A stretch of DNA of 64,000 bases from Caproiciproducens sp. CPB-2 (GCF_036287215.1 NZ_CP142860.1:1240001-1304000); one strand, 5' to 3'. Numbered from the stretch's first letter, positions 49,460-58,100 are shown. The notes: generated by a model not told the origin, from the letters alone. Made by a program: numbers and translations.

Positions 49460-50839
49460 GTGAGTTTTGGAAGCAAAATTTTGAAGTATCAGGATGCTAT
49501 CATACATGATTTGGCACAACTGGTTGCCATCCCCTCCGTGCGCGGCGAGGCCGTGGAGGGAATGCCGTTCGGCAAGGCGCCCGCAGAGGCTCTGAACCGG
49601 ATTCTGCAAATGGCCGCCGATATGGGCTTTGCCACAAAGAACGTCGGTAACTATGCCGGTCACGCGGAGTACGGAGAGGGGAACGAGGTCGCCGCGGTGG
49701 TCGCCCACATGGATATCGTGCCGGCGGGGGAGGGCTGGGATACCGACCCGTTTACGCTTACCAGGAAGGGAAACCTGTACTATGGCCGCGGCACGGCGGA
49801 CGACAAGGGAGCGGCGGTGGTCGCCCTGTATTGCTTAAAGGCTCTGAAGGATGAAAATATCAAGTCGAAGCGCCGCCTGCGGGTTATTTTCGGCGCGGGA
49901 GAGGAGACCGCGAGCAACGATCTGGAAATGTACCTGAAATCGGAGCAGATGCCCGTTATGGCCTTCACCCCGGATTCCGAGTACGGTATCTGCAACCGCG
50001 AAAAGGGGATCATGCGTTTGACTGTCTCCTCGCGGGAGCACAGCTCGGCGGTGGTCCGCGAATTTTCCGCCGGTACCGTTGTCAACGCCGTCCCCGCCAA
50101 GGCGAAGGCGGTCGTGATGTGTACGGACGAAGTTCTTGCAAAGCTCCAAAGCGCCGCTTCCCGTTTGGAGGGGGATTTCAGCTTTGAAAAGACGGAGGAC
50201 GGGACCGAAATCACTTCCATCGGCAAAGCGTCCCACGCCATGCAGCCGCAGGAGGGTTTCAACGCCGCGACTCATCTGATGAAGCTGCTGGGTGAAATCT
50301 TTTCCGAGGAAGAGCTCGGCGGGCTGATCAGCTTTGTCAACAGGAATATCGGGACCGAGCTGCACGGAGAATCTCTCGGCGTTTACGTGAGCGACGAGGA
50401 ATCCGGCCCCCTGACGCTGAACCTCGGGCTTGCCGGCATTTATGACAGATCCGCGTCCGTCGGGATCGATATCCGCTATCCGGTTACCGCAAAGGGAAAG
50501 GATATTTTTGCTTCCATCGCGGAAAAAGCTCTGCAGTACGGGCTGGAAACCACGCTGAACCAGGAGAATAAGCCGCTTTTCCTTCCGGAAAGCAGTCCGT
50601 TCATCACCCTGCTTCAGGATGCCTACGCGGCGGTTACCGGCAAACCGGCGGAAGTCTACGCCACCGGCGGCGGAACCTATGCGCGCGCCTTTGAGGGCCG
50701 TGCCGTCGCGTTTGGCCCGTTCTTCCCCGACGAACCCGACCGACGACTGCACAACACGAATGAGAATATTGATATTGACCGCTTCATGGTTCACGCACAG
50801 GTGTGCCTGGAAGCAATGTATCGGATGCTGACGCAGTAA
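49460..50839 (+). CDS. M20-family dipeptidase (PepV-like)
   Basis: 459 aa. Zinc-peptidase motifs in order: VVAHMDIVPAGEGWDTDPF (His), GRGTADDKGAA (bridging Asp), FGAGEETAS (general base and ligand Glu), FTPDSEYG and C-terminal RRLHNTNENI (ligand His). A lid/dimerisation insert lies between about 190 and 330. It matches the PepV/Sapep type of Xaa-His or beta-Ala-His dipeptidases acting on imported dipeptides in the cytoplasm. The HD gene begins 11 nt after its stop. Confidence 0.9.
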   Translation: MSFGSKILKYQDAIIHDLAQLVAIPSVRGEAVEGMPFGKAPAEALNRILQMAADMGFATKNVGNYAGHAEYGEGNEVAAVVAHMDIVPAGEGWDTDPFTLTRKGNLYYGRGTADDKGAAVVALYCLKALKDENIKSKRRLRVIFGAGEETASNDLEMYLKSEQMPVMAFTPDSEYGICNREKGIMRLTVSSREHSSAVVREFSAGTVVNAVPAKAKAVVMCTDEVLAKLQSAASRLEGDFSFEKTEDGTEITSIGKASHAMQPQEGFNAATHLMKLLGEIFSEEELGGLISFVNRNIGTELHGESLGVYVSDEESGPLTLNLGLAGIYDRSASVGIDIRYPVTAKGKDIFASIAEKALQYGLETTLNQENKPLFLPESSPFITLLQDAYAAVTGKPAEVYATGGGTYARAFEGRAVAFGPFFPDEPDRRLHNTNENIDIDRFMVHAQVCLEAMYRMLTQ

Positions 50840-50850
50840 ACGGAGAATCA

Positions 50851-51525
50851 ATGGAGAAATACAATCAAGTTACCATCAAAGACATTTTGAAAAATGAAGA
50901 AATCAATGCGTATATCACCAACGGCAACGAGAATCTGGGGGTAATCGGCTATACGGAGCACGGTTTTGCCCACGCCAAGCGGTCCTCCAATTACGCAAGC
51001 TATATTTTGCGCACCCTGCACTACGACGACCGCACCTGCGAACTGGCGGCCATTGCCGGGTACATGCACGATATCGGCAATGTGGTCAACCGTGCCGACC
51101 ATGCCCAGAGCGGCGCGCTGATGGCCTTTCAGATTTTGAACCGGCTCGGGATGCCCCCAAGCGAAGTGGCGCTGATCGTCGCCGCGATCGGCAATCACGA
51201 CGAGGGGACCGCCGCCGCCGTCAATCCGATTGCCGCGGCGCTGATTCTTTCCGACAAAGGGGATGTGCGCCGCACCCGCGTGCGCGACAAGGAGACCGTC
51301 GGCGCGGATATCCACGACCGCGTCAATTACGCGGTGGAACGGGCGTCCACCAAGGTGAACGCTGAAAAGAAGACGGCGATTCTCGACATTAAGATCGATA
51401 CGCAGATTTGCCCCGTCATGGAGTATTTTGAAATCTTTATGACCCGCATGGTGCTTTGCCGACAGGCGGCGATGTACCTCGGCCTGCAGTTTGAGCTGAT
51501 TATCAACGATACCCGGCTTTTATAG
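50851..51525 (+). CDS. HD-domain phosphohydrolase
   Basis: 224 aa. The HD motifs EHGFAHAKRSSNY, AGYMHDIGNVVNRADHAQSG and AIGNHDEG give the His, His-Asp and Asp metal ligands of the HD superfamily. Substrate unknown; many such proteins act on nucleotides. The ATG at 50851 follows GGAGAATC; the longer frame from 50803 runs inside the dipeptidase gene. It is co-directional and close to that gene, so one transcript is likely. Confidence 0.83.
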   Translation: MEKYNQVTIKDILKNEEINAYITNGNENLGVIGYTEHGFAHAKRSSNYASYILRTLHYDDRTCELAAIAGYMHDIGNVVNRADHAQSGALMAFQILNRLGMPPSEVALIVAAIGNHDEGTAAAVNPIAAALILSDKGDVRRTRVRDKETVGADIHDRVNYAVERASTKVNAEKKTAILDIKIDTQICPVMEYFEIFMTRMVLCRQAAMYLGLQFELIINDTRLL

Positions 51526-51562
51526 GCGTTTTTTGCCGTAACGGAAATTCAGACAGGATGGT

Positions 51563-51606
51563 AAAAGGCCCGGAGAAGCGTCTGACGACGCCAATCCGGG
51601 CCTTTT
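51563..51606. terminator. Bidirectional terminator between the two HD genes
   Basis: AAAAGGCCCGGA (51563-51574) pairs with TCCGGGCCTTTT (51595-51606), with an inner GCGTC/GACGC stem. Confidence 0.88.
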
Positions 51607-51631
51607 TGCGCGCAGGGGTGAATCCGCCGCG

Positions 51632-52105
51632 TTAGCGGGATATCAGCGCGGGGTAGATTCTCAAAATCTCGATGATGGAACAGAATTTGTCCGAAAGGCT
51701 GACGATCAGCGCCTCCCTGCATTTCGGCGGGGTCAGCGTCAGCGGCCACATGTGCCTGACGATGATCTCCTTTTCACAGTCGTTGAGTGAAAAATGCTCT
51801 TCGGCGTTTTCCAGCGCGGTCAGAGGATGCTTAAAGCCGTGAAGGCCCTTGGGATTCTTCGTCACGTGCCAGTCGTACAGAAAGAAATCATGCAGCAGCG
51901 CGCCCCGGATGATACTCCGGCAGTCCACATTCAGATTCAGTTTTCTGCACAGCCAGTAACTGTAATAAGCCACGGAAATGCTGTGCTCCAGGCACGAAAC
52001 ATTGGCGTGCTGAATAAACGTCCCCATCCGCTGAACGATCTCGGATTTCAGCAGTTCCAAGGAACAGTCCGTAAAATACTGTTTTTCGCTCCGGGATAAT
52101 TTCAT
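51632..52105 (-). CDS. HD-domain protein, small
   Basis: 157 aa. CLEHSISVAYYSYWL (His), GALLHDFFLYDWH (His-Asp) and IIVRHMWPL match an HD-family phosphohydrolase of the kind common in Clostridia (often annotated HD family hydrolase). No fused domain. It is monocistronic on the minus strand. Function unknown. Confidence 0.8.
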   Translation of the reverse strand: MKLSRSEKQYFTDCSLELLKSEIVQRMGTFIQHANVSCLEHSISVAYYSYWLCRKLNLNVDCRSIIRGALLHDFFLYDWHVTKNPKGLHGFKHPLTALENAEEHFSLNDCEKEIIVRHMWPLTLTPPKCREALIVSLSDKFCSIIEILRIYPALISR

Positions 52106-52180
52106 CTTGCCATCTCCGTATTTACTATGGAATTATTCTTATCATAATTCTTTTCTTCATTCATAGCAAGAGGAAATGAA

Positions 52181-52212
52181 AAAAATCAGCTGCCCTGCAG
52201 CGCAGGGCAGCT
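52181..52212 (-). terminator. Terminator of the AbrB-type gene
   Basis: AGCTGCCCTGC (52188-52198) pairs with GCAGGGCAGCT (52202-52212); the minus-strand tail is T-rich. Confidence 0.88.
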
Positions 52213-52221
52213 TTAACGCCG

Positions 52222-52476
52222 TTATTCCTCCAGTCTGTTCGCGATTTTCTTCATGCACTCGTGGCAGATATTATGGCCTTTAAACGAAACAACGTCATTC
52301 ATGCTGTTGCAAAAAATACAGGCGGGCTCGTATTTTTTCAGAATGATCTTACCGTCCTCATCAACAAAAATCTCCAGAGGATCCTTTTCGTTTATGTTAA
52401 GGGTTATTCTGAGCTCCTTCGGCAACACAATTCTCCCTAATTCGTCAACTTTGCGCACAATACCGGTAGACTTCAT
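52222..52476 (-). CDS. AbrB/SpoVT-type transition-state regulator with zinc-ribbon tail
   Basis: 84 aa. The first 50 residues (MKSTGIVRKVDELGRIVLPKEL) are the swapped-hairpin AbrB DNA-binding domain, nearly the B. subtilis AbrB sequence. The C-terminus instead carries CIFC ... CHEC, a zinc-ribbon-like motif replacing the AbrB multimerisation region. The ATG at 52476 matches the known AbrB start and follows AAAGG by 11 nt. It is divergent to the spmAB-feoB operon and may influence sporulation-phase expression. Confidence 0.9.
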   Translation of the reverse strand: MKSTGIVRKVDELGRIVLPKELRITLNINEKDPLEIFVDEDGKIILKKYEPACIFCNSMNDVVSFKGHNICHECMKKIANRLEE

Positions 52477-52647
52477 TTTATTCATCACCTTTCACTTTAA
52501 AATCAGTGTTTGATTATTCAATTTAACGACAAAATTATAGTATATTTTTCCAAAAATGTCAATTAAATGCATGTTTGGAAAGTAAAAAAATATGTGATAA
52601 GCGGAAAATTTTATGAATACATATAATACGGAACAATCCGGAAAGGG

Positions 52648-53235
52648 GTGAGCGCACTGCTGAATTATATTTGGGCGGGGCTGATTGTGCTGAGCGTTAT
52701 CTGTGCCGCCGTTACGGGGCGGATGCCGCAGCTTTCCGCCGGAATTATGAGCGGGACGGCCGGCGCGGTGGAACTGGTCATTACCATGATGGGCATGATG
52801 TGCGCCTGGACCGGTCTGATGAAAATCGCGGACGCGGGCGGGATTACACTGATGCTGTCCAAGCTGTTTGACCCGCTGATGCGGCGGATTTTCCCGAATC
52901 TCAAAAAAGGGGGCCCCGCCGAAAAGGCAATCTGCATGAACGTTACCGCAAATCTGCTGGGCCTCGGCAACGCCGCCACGCCCCTGGGAATTGCCGCCAT
53001 GAAGGAAATGGCGAAGCTGAACCCGACACAGACCGCGGACAATTCCATGGTCATGTTCGTCGTGATCAATTCCGCGTCCATTCAGCTGATCCCCACCTTT
53101 ATGGGGACCCTGCGGGCTCAGTACGGTTCTCCCGCGCCGTTTGACATTCTGCCGGCGGTGTGGCTGACTTCCGTCTGCGCGCTTGCTGTGGGGGTTACGG
53201 CCGCAAAGCTGCTGGAGGGGAAAAAAAGTGGATAA
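52648..53235 (+). CDS. spmA: Spore maturation protein SpmA
   Basis: 195 aa with four to five membrane helices and a Gate-type (nucleoside-recognition) domain: MSGTAGAVELVITMMGMMCAWTGLMKIA, NVTANLLGLGNAATPLG. SpmA and SpmB are needed in B. subtilis for spore-core dehydration. The start is ambiguous: GTG 52648 overlaps its own AAAGGGG site, while a CTG at 52657 (8 nt after that site) would give the more usual short N-terminus. Overlaps spmB by 8 nt. Confidence 0.93.
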   Translation: MSALLNYIWAGLIVLSVICAAVTGRMPQLSAGIMSGTAGAVELVITMMGMMCAWTGLMKIADAGGITLMLSKLFDPLMRRIFPNLKKGGPAEKAICMNVTANLLGLGNAATPLGIAAMKEMAKLNPTQTADNSMVMFVVINSASIQLIPTFMGTLRAQYGSPAPFDILPAVWLTSVCALAVGVTAAKLLEGKKSG

Positions 53236-53749
53236 ACTGGGCGTGTACGCCATCCCCATCGTAGTATTCCTGATCGTGCTGTTCGGGCTGATGCGCGGCG
53301 TGCCCCTGTTCGACACCTTCGTCGCCGGGGCAAAGGAAGGCTTTTCTTCCTCCATCTCCATCCTTCCCTCCCTGGTGGGGCTGATGATGGCGGTGTCCAT
53401 GCTCAACGCCTCCGGCGCTCTGGATATCCTTTCCTCGCTTCTGGCGCCCGCCGCCCGTTTATTGGGCCTGCCGCCGGAGGTGATGCCGCTTGCGCTTATC
53501 AAGCCGGTTTCCGGCAGCGGCGCGACGGCGGTTCTGGCACAGATCTTTCAAAACAGCGGCACGGAGAGCTTTGCGGGCCGCGTGGCGTCGGTGATGTCCG
53601 GCTCCACCGAAACGACCTTTTACGCTATCGCAGTGTATTTCGGCTCGGTCGGCGTCAAAAAAACGCGTCATACGATTCCCGCGGCGGTGACTGCCGATCT
53701 GACCGCTTTTGTGGTTTCGGCGCTGACCGTCAGACTGTTTTTTCATTAA
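53228..53749 (+). CDS. spmB: Spore maturation protein SpmB
   Basis: 173 aa, three to four membrane helices and a Gate-type domain (GFSSSISILPSLVGLMMAVSML, LALIKPVSGSGATAVL, SVMSGSTETTFYAIAVYFG). GTG start at 53228, 7 nt after GGAGGGG, inside the end of spmA. It works with SpmA in spore-core maturation. Nine nucleotides separate it from a feoB gene in the same orientation. Confidence 0.93.
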   Translation: MDKLGVYAIPIVVFLIVLFGLMRGVPLFDTFVAGAKEGFSSSISILPSLVGLMMAVSMLNASGALDILSSLLAPAARLLGLPPEVMPLALIKPVSGSGATAVLAQIFQNSGTESFAGRVASVMSGSTETTFYAIAVYFGSVGVKKTRHTIPAAVTADLTAFVVSALTVRLFFH

Positions 53750-53758
53750 GGACTGCCT

Positions 53759-55612
53759 ATGAATGATCGTAAAACAACAAATCATTATGTCGTTGCGCTT
53801 GCGGGAAATCCCAACTGCGGAAAAACGACTCTGTTCAACGCCCTGACCGGCTCCACCGCCTATGTGGGCAACTGGCCCGGCGTAACCGTGGAGAAGAAAA
53901 GCGGCAGCGCCCGGTACGGGAACGATACGCTGGAAATCGTTGATCTGCCGGGCATTTATTCGCTCGTGCCGTACTCGCCGGAGGAAGCGATCGCCGGAAG
54001 GTTCCTGGAACGGGAAAGGCCGGACTTGATTATCGATATTGTCGATGCGTCCAATATTGAGCGGAATCTGTATCTTACTACGCAGCTCATGGAGCTGAAC
54101 ATCCCGCTCGTTATCGCGATGAATATGATGGATGTGGTGGAAAAACGCGGGGATTCGGTGGACTGTGCGTTGCTGTCCCGGCTGACCGGCATTGCGGCCG
54201 TACCGATTTCGGCGTCAAAGGGGGAGGGATTGTCCGGGCTTCTGAAAGCCGCGGACAGCGCGGCGGGAAGGCCGGCCGCCTACCATTCTGTTCCCAAGCC
54301 GGGGCAGGACTGCAAAGACCCGGATACGGCGCTGGCCGACGCGCGGTACCGTTACATAGAGGCCATTACGCGAAAAGCGGTAAAAAAGCACAGCGCGTCG
54401 GTCAAAAGCGTCTCGGAAAAAATCGACTGGATTGCGACCAACCGCTTTCTGGCCATTCCCGTGTTCTTCCTGCTGATCTTTTTCGTCTTTTACATCACCT
54501 TCGGCTCCGTGGGCTCTTATCTGGTCCGCGGCGTTGAGTATTTTATCTCATCCTGTCTTTCTCCGAACGCGGACGCCGCGCTCGTGTCCGCCGGCGCCTC
54601 GTCCTGGCTGCGCAGCCTGGTTGTGGACGGGATCCTGGCGGGGGTGGGGGCGGTGCTGGAATTTCTGCCGCAGATCCTGCTGCTCTTCCTTCTGCTTTCT
54701 CTGCTGGAGGACAGCGGCTATATGGCCCGCGCCGCCTTCATCATGGACGCGCCGATGCGCCGCATCGGGCTGTCGGGGCGCGCGTTCGTACCGCTTTTGA
54801 TGGGCTTCGGCTGTACCGTTCCGGCGGTCATGGGAACCCGGATTCTGGAAAGCGAAAAGGATAAGCGGCTGACCATCCTGATTACGCCGTTCATGTCCTG
54901 CAGCGCGAAAACTCCGATTTATTCCCTGTTTATCGCGGCGTTTTTTGTCGGCAGCAGGCCGCTTGCCATGTTTCTGATTTACTCCTTCGGCATCCTCGTC
55001 GGCCTTCTGTCCGCGCTGCTGTTCAAAAACAGTATCCTGAAGGGAGCCCCCGCGCCGTTCGTCATGGAGCTGCCGGATTACCGGCTGCCCACGGTGCGGA
55101 CGGTCTGGCTTCACGTCCGGCGCCGGGCGGGCGATTTCCTGCAAAGAGCCGGGACCACCGTGTTTGTTGCGACGGTGGCGGTCTGGCTTCTCCAATCCTT
55201 TACCGTCGGGTTGCGGATGACCAACGACAGCTCGAACAGCATCATCGCCGCGGTTGGCAGGGCGATCGCCCCCGTTTTCACGCTCTGCGGCTTCGGCGAC
55301 TGGAAACCGGCGGTCGCGCTTCTGACGGGGCTTGTCGCGAAGGAGTCGGTCGTCAGCACCATGAGCGTGCTGTATCCGGGCGGCCTGACAGACGCCCTGC
55401 GCGCGAACTTCACCACGCTGAGCGCATGCTCCTATTTGATTTTCGTGCTGCTCTACACCCCGTGCGTCGCGGCGCTGTCCGCCGTACGCCGTGAGATGGG
55501 CAGCCTGAAATGGACGGCCGTCACGGCAATTTACCAGCTGGTCACCGCCTGGTACTGGTCCGCCATGTTCTATCAGTGCGCTGTTCTGATTCAGAATTTA
55601 TTCCGTAAATAA
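53759..55612 (+). CDS. feoB: FeoB, third copy, in the spmAB operon
   Basis: 617 aa, slightly short for FeoB but complete: G1 GNPNCGKTT, G3 DLPGIYSL, G4 MNMMD, G5 SASKG, then the polytopic domain with GFGCTVPAVMGTRIL and MSCSAKTPIYS. There is no feoA nearby. The start follows AAGGA by 7 nt and only 9 nt after spmB, and a terminator follows, so it is the third gene of an spmA-spmB-feoB operon. The closest of the other two in motif wording is system 1. A role in iron supply during sporulation is inference. Confidence 0.9.
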   Translation: MNDRKTTNHYVVALAGNPNCGKTTLFNALTGSTAYVGNWPGVTVEKKSGSARYGNDTLEIVDLPGIYSLVPYSPEEAIAGRFLERERPDLIIDIVDASNIERNLYLTTQLMELNIPLVIAMNMMDVVEKRGDSVDCALLSRLTGIAAVPISASKGEGLSGLLKAADSAAGRPAAYHSVPKPGQDCKDPDTALADARYRYIEAITRKAVKKHSASVKSVSEKIDWIATNRFLAIPVFFLLIFFVFYITFGSVGSYLVRGVEYFISSCLSPNADAALVSAGASSWLRSLVVDGILAGVGAVLEFLPQILLLFLLLSLLEDSGYMARAAFIMDAPMRRIGLSGRAFVPLLMGFGCTVPAVMGTRILESEKDKRLTILITPFMSCSAKTPIYSLFIAAFFVGSRPLAMFLIYSFGILVGLLSALLFKNSILKGAPAPFVMELPDYRLPTVRTVWLHVRRRAGDFLQRAGTTVFVATVAVWLLQSFTVGLRMTNDSSNSIIAAVGRAIAPVFTLCGFGDWKPAVALLTGLVAKESVVSTMSVLYPGGLTDALRANFTTLSACSYLIFVLLYTPCVAALSAVRREMGSLKWTAVTAIYQLVTAWYWSAMFYQCAVLIQNLFRK

Positions 55613-55641
55613 GCCCCGGCAATCTCTGCCGAGGCATTTTT
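55613..55641 (+). terminator. Terminator of the spmAB-feoB operon
   Basis: GCC-C-CGGCA pairs with TGCCG-A-GGC around ATCTC, then ATTTTTAT. Confidence 0.85.
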
Positions 55642-55769
55642 ATGCAGTTAGGTCGGTTTTCCCCTTTTTTTCACCTGGAAAAACACGGTAAGACAAAAAT
55701 CGCGCAAGTTAGATTATACAGGGAAAAAATTTCTTTTGCAATAATCGTTAAATTATTATCAATTTAGCA

Positions 55770-55798
55770 TTGCATATTAAAAAAATAGTTGGTATAAT
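55770..55798 (+). promoter_or_regulatory. coaX promoter
   Basis: TTGCAT (55770-55775), 17-bp spacer, TATAAT (55793-55798), 33 bp before the ATG. Confidence 0.8.
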
Positions 55799-55831
55799 TT
55801 GAGAATCTGAAAAAGATGGGGAGTTAAAAGG

Positions 55832-56596
55832 ATGATTCTGACATTGGATATGGGCAATACCAACATAACGATCGGTGTTTACGACGATAAAAGGCTGCTT
55901 TTTGTCTCCCGTATGGCGACCGACTGCTCGCGTATGGAGGACCAGTACGCCATAGAGCTGCGGGATATTCTGGATATCCACGGCGTTTCGCTGTGCGATA
56001 TTACGGGCGCGGCGGTCAGCTCGGTGGTTCCGCCGCTCACCACGTATATCGTACGCGCTATCCGCTATCTGACCGGGGTGGAACCGATCTGTGTCGGGCC
56101 GAAGACAAAAACCGGCATTCAAAACAAAATCGAACACCCCGAACTGACCGGTGCCGATCTCGTTGTCGGCTGTGTCGCCGCCGGCAGAATGTTCGACGGC
56201 CCGTGCATTGTTCTGGATATGGGGACGGCGACGACCTTTGAGGTGATGGACAGGGATAAAAATATGCTGGGCGGCGCCATTATTCCGGGCGTCGCGATCT
56301 CTCTGGACGCGCTGACCCGCCGCACCGCGCAGCTCCCGCGCATCAGCCTGGAGCCGCCGAAGAGCGTCATCGGGAACAATACGATCGAGTGCATGCGTTC
56401 CGGCATCCTGCTGGGGACCGCCTGTATGATCGACGGCATGATCGGGCGCATCGAAGCGGAACTCGGGGAGAAATGCGAGGTCGTCGCCACCGGCGGCCTT
56501 TCGCGTGAAATTGTTCCGCTGTGTAAACGCAGCATCCATTTCTGCGACACGCTTCTGCTCGAGGGGCTCCGAATTCTTTACGAGGATAATCAATAG
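55832..56596 (+). CDS. coaX: Type III pantothenate kinase CoaX
   Basis: 254 aa. It phosphorylates pantothenate in the first step of coenzyme A synthesis and belongs to the ASKHA fold. LTLDMGNTNITIGVYDD is the phosphate-1 motif, TGADLVVGCVAA carries the catalytic Asp, and VLDMGTATTFEVMD is phosphate-2. CoaX needs a monovalent cation and is not feedback-inhibited. Monocistronic, with its own promoter and terminator. Confidence 0.96.
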   Translation: MILTLDMGNTNITIGVYDDKRLLFVSRMATDCSRMEDQYAIELRDILDIHGVSLCDITGAAVSSVVPPLTTYIVRAIRYLTGVEPICVGPKTKTGIQNKIEHPELTGADLVVGCVAAGRMFDGPCIVLDMGTATTFEVMDRDKNMLGGAIIPGVAISLDALTRRTAQLPRISLEPPKSVIGNNTIECMRSGILLGTACMIDGMIGRIEAELGEKCEVVATGGLSREIVPLCKRSIHFCDTLLLEGLRILYEDNQ

Positions 56597-56647
56597 ACCC
56601 GCCAGACAGTCGATAAAGTCGCGCCTGACAAAGTTTTTCGGCACTCT

Positions 56648-56678
56648 CACGGAGCCGCGTTACACGGCTCCGTGTTTT
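56648..56678 (+). terminator. Terminator of coaX
   Basis: CACGGAGCCG (56648-56657) pairs with CGGCTCCGTG (56665-56674), then TTTT. Confidence 0.88.
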
Positions 56679-56781
56679 GTATACAAAAAAGAGAACCGCG
56701 CCCGTCCAAGCCGCGGTTATCTTTTTCACTCAAAGAAAGGCTGACCGTCCTGGTACAGCGTTTTTTTCTATTTTGAAGCGG

Positions 56782-57960
56782 TTATTTGTGATAGGTTTCC
56801 ACAATATCCTTCACGGCGTCGATGACATACTGGACTTCCTCGTCCGTCATGGTGGGGTAGAGCGGCAGGGAAATCAGGCGGTCGAAATGCTTTTCGGCGT
56901 TCGGGAAATCGCCCTTTTTGTAGCCGTAACGGTCCGTGTAGACGCTCATATACGTTACCGGGATAAAATGTACGCTGGTTCCGACGTTGCGCTCGTTCAG
57001 CTCGGTGATGAACCGGTCGCGGTCAATGGTCAGCAGCTCGGGGACGATGCGCACGACGTACAGATGCCAGCAGTGCGTCGTGTAGTCGGGAACGTACGGC
57101 GGGTCCATCGCGTCGATCCTGCCGAACGCCTCCTGATATTTCGCGGCGATCTTCAGGCGCGCCGCCTGCATTTCTTCCAGACGGGACAGCTGCTTTAAGC
57201 CGAGCGCCGCCTGAATGTCAAACATGTTGTACTTGAAGCCGGGCTCGCAGATGTCGTATTTCCAAGTGCCTCCCTTGGCGTAGCGGTTCCACGCGTTTTT
57301 GCTCATGCCCTGTCCGGCGAAGATGCGCGCCCTGCGGTCGATCTCGTCGTCGTCGGTGACCAGCATGCCGCCGTCGCCCGTGCACAGGTTCTTCGTGGCG
57401 TAAAAGCTGTAGGAAGCGGCGCCCGGAAGCCCGCTGCCGATCAGCCTGCCCTTGTAGCGGCTCCAAAGGGCGTGCGCGGCGTCCTCCGAAACAAACAGGC
57501 CGTGCCTGTCGGCAATCTCGTAAATCCGGTCAAGGTCGCAGACCTGTCCGCTGTAATGCACCGGAACGATCGCCTTGGTTTTCGGCGTGATTTTCTTTTC
57601 GATTTCGTCCGGGTCGATGCAGGCGGTTTTAAAGTCCACGTCCGCAAAGACGGGGGTCGCGCCCGTGTGGATAATCGTGTTCGCGGTGGAGGCGAACGTC
57701 ATCGGCGTGGTGATGACTTCGTCGCCCGGGCCGATGTCCTTTGTCAGCAGCGCCACGTGCAGCGCCGCCGTACAGGAATTCATGGCGATTGCGTGCTTCG
57801 CGCCCAGATACGCGGCGAATTCGTTCTCGAATTCGTTGGTCCGGGGACCTTTGGCCACCCAGCCGGATTTCAGCGTGTCGACGACCTCGTTGATTTCCAG
57901 ATCGGTGATGTTGGGCAGATTGTATGGAATGAATTTTTCTCGTTTCACGAACTGACTCAT
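56782..57960 (-). CDS. DegT/DnrJ/EryC1/StrS-family sugar aminotransferase
   Basis: 392 aa PLP enzyme that transfers an amino group to a nucleotide keto-sugar. SYSFYATKNLCTGDGGM contains the Schiff-base Lys; SEDAAHALWS gives the PLP-contacting Asp. ArnB/PseC-like opening (SGWVAKGPRTNEFE). The ATG at 57960 is 9 nt after AGAGG; ATG 57969 touches that site and the longer frame is spurious. It is divergent from the polysaccharide cluster, so it probably makes a second amino sugar for the same surface polymer. Confidence 0.9.
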   Translation of the reverse strand: MSQFVKREKFIPYNLPNITDLEINEVVDTLKSGWVAKGPRTNEFENEFAAYLGAKHAIAMNSCTAALHVALLTKDIGPGDEVITTPMTFASTANTIIHTGATPVFADVDFKTACIDPDEIEKKITPKTKAIVPVHYSGQVCDLDRIYEIADRHGLFVSEDAAHALWSRYKGRLIGSGLPGAASYSFYATKNLCTGDGGMLVTDDDEIDRRARIFAGQGMSKNAWNRYAKGGTWKYDICEPGFKYNMFDIQAALGLKQLSRLEEMQAARLKIAAKYQEAFGRIDAMDPPYVPDYTTHCWHLYVVRIVPELLTIDRDRFITELNERNVGTSVHFIPVTYMSVYTDRYGYKKGDFPNAEKHFDRLISLPLYPTMTDEEVQYVIDAVKDIVETYHK

Positions 57961-57999
57961 ACTTGTCATCCTCTTTTTTTCAGTTGATTTTCCATTTTC

Positions 58000-58100
58000 A
58001 CAGCAAATCCGTTTGCGGCTGTAAGTCGGGATGCGCTTCCGGCCCCCAAAAAATGGGGAGAAACGGATATCAATTCTGCAGCTTAACTGGAAATGTTGCA
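58000..58100 (+). repeat. Decayed copy D of the 102-bp repeat
   Basis: Left end ACAGCAAATCCGTTTGCGG and right end GGAGAAACG ... TTAACTGGAAATGTTGCA align with copies B and C, with almost the same total length, but the central hairpin is largely lost. Confidence 0.7.
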
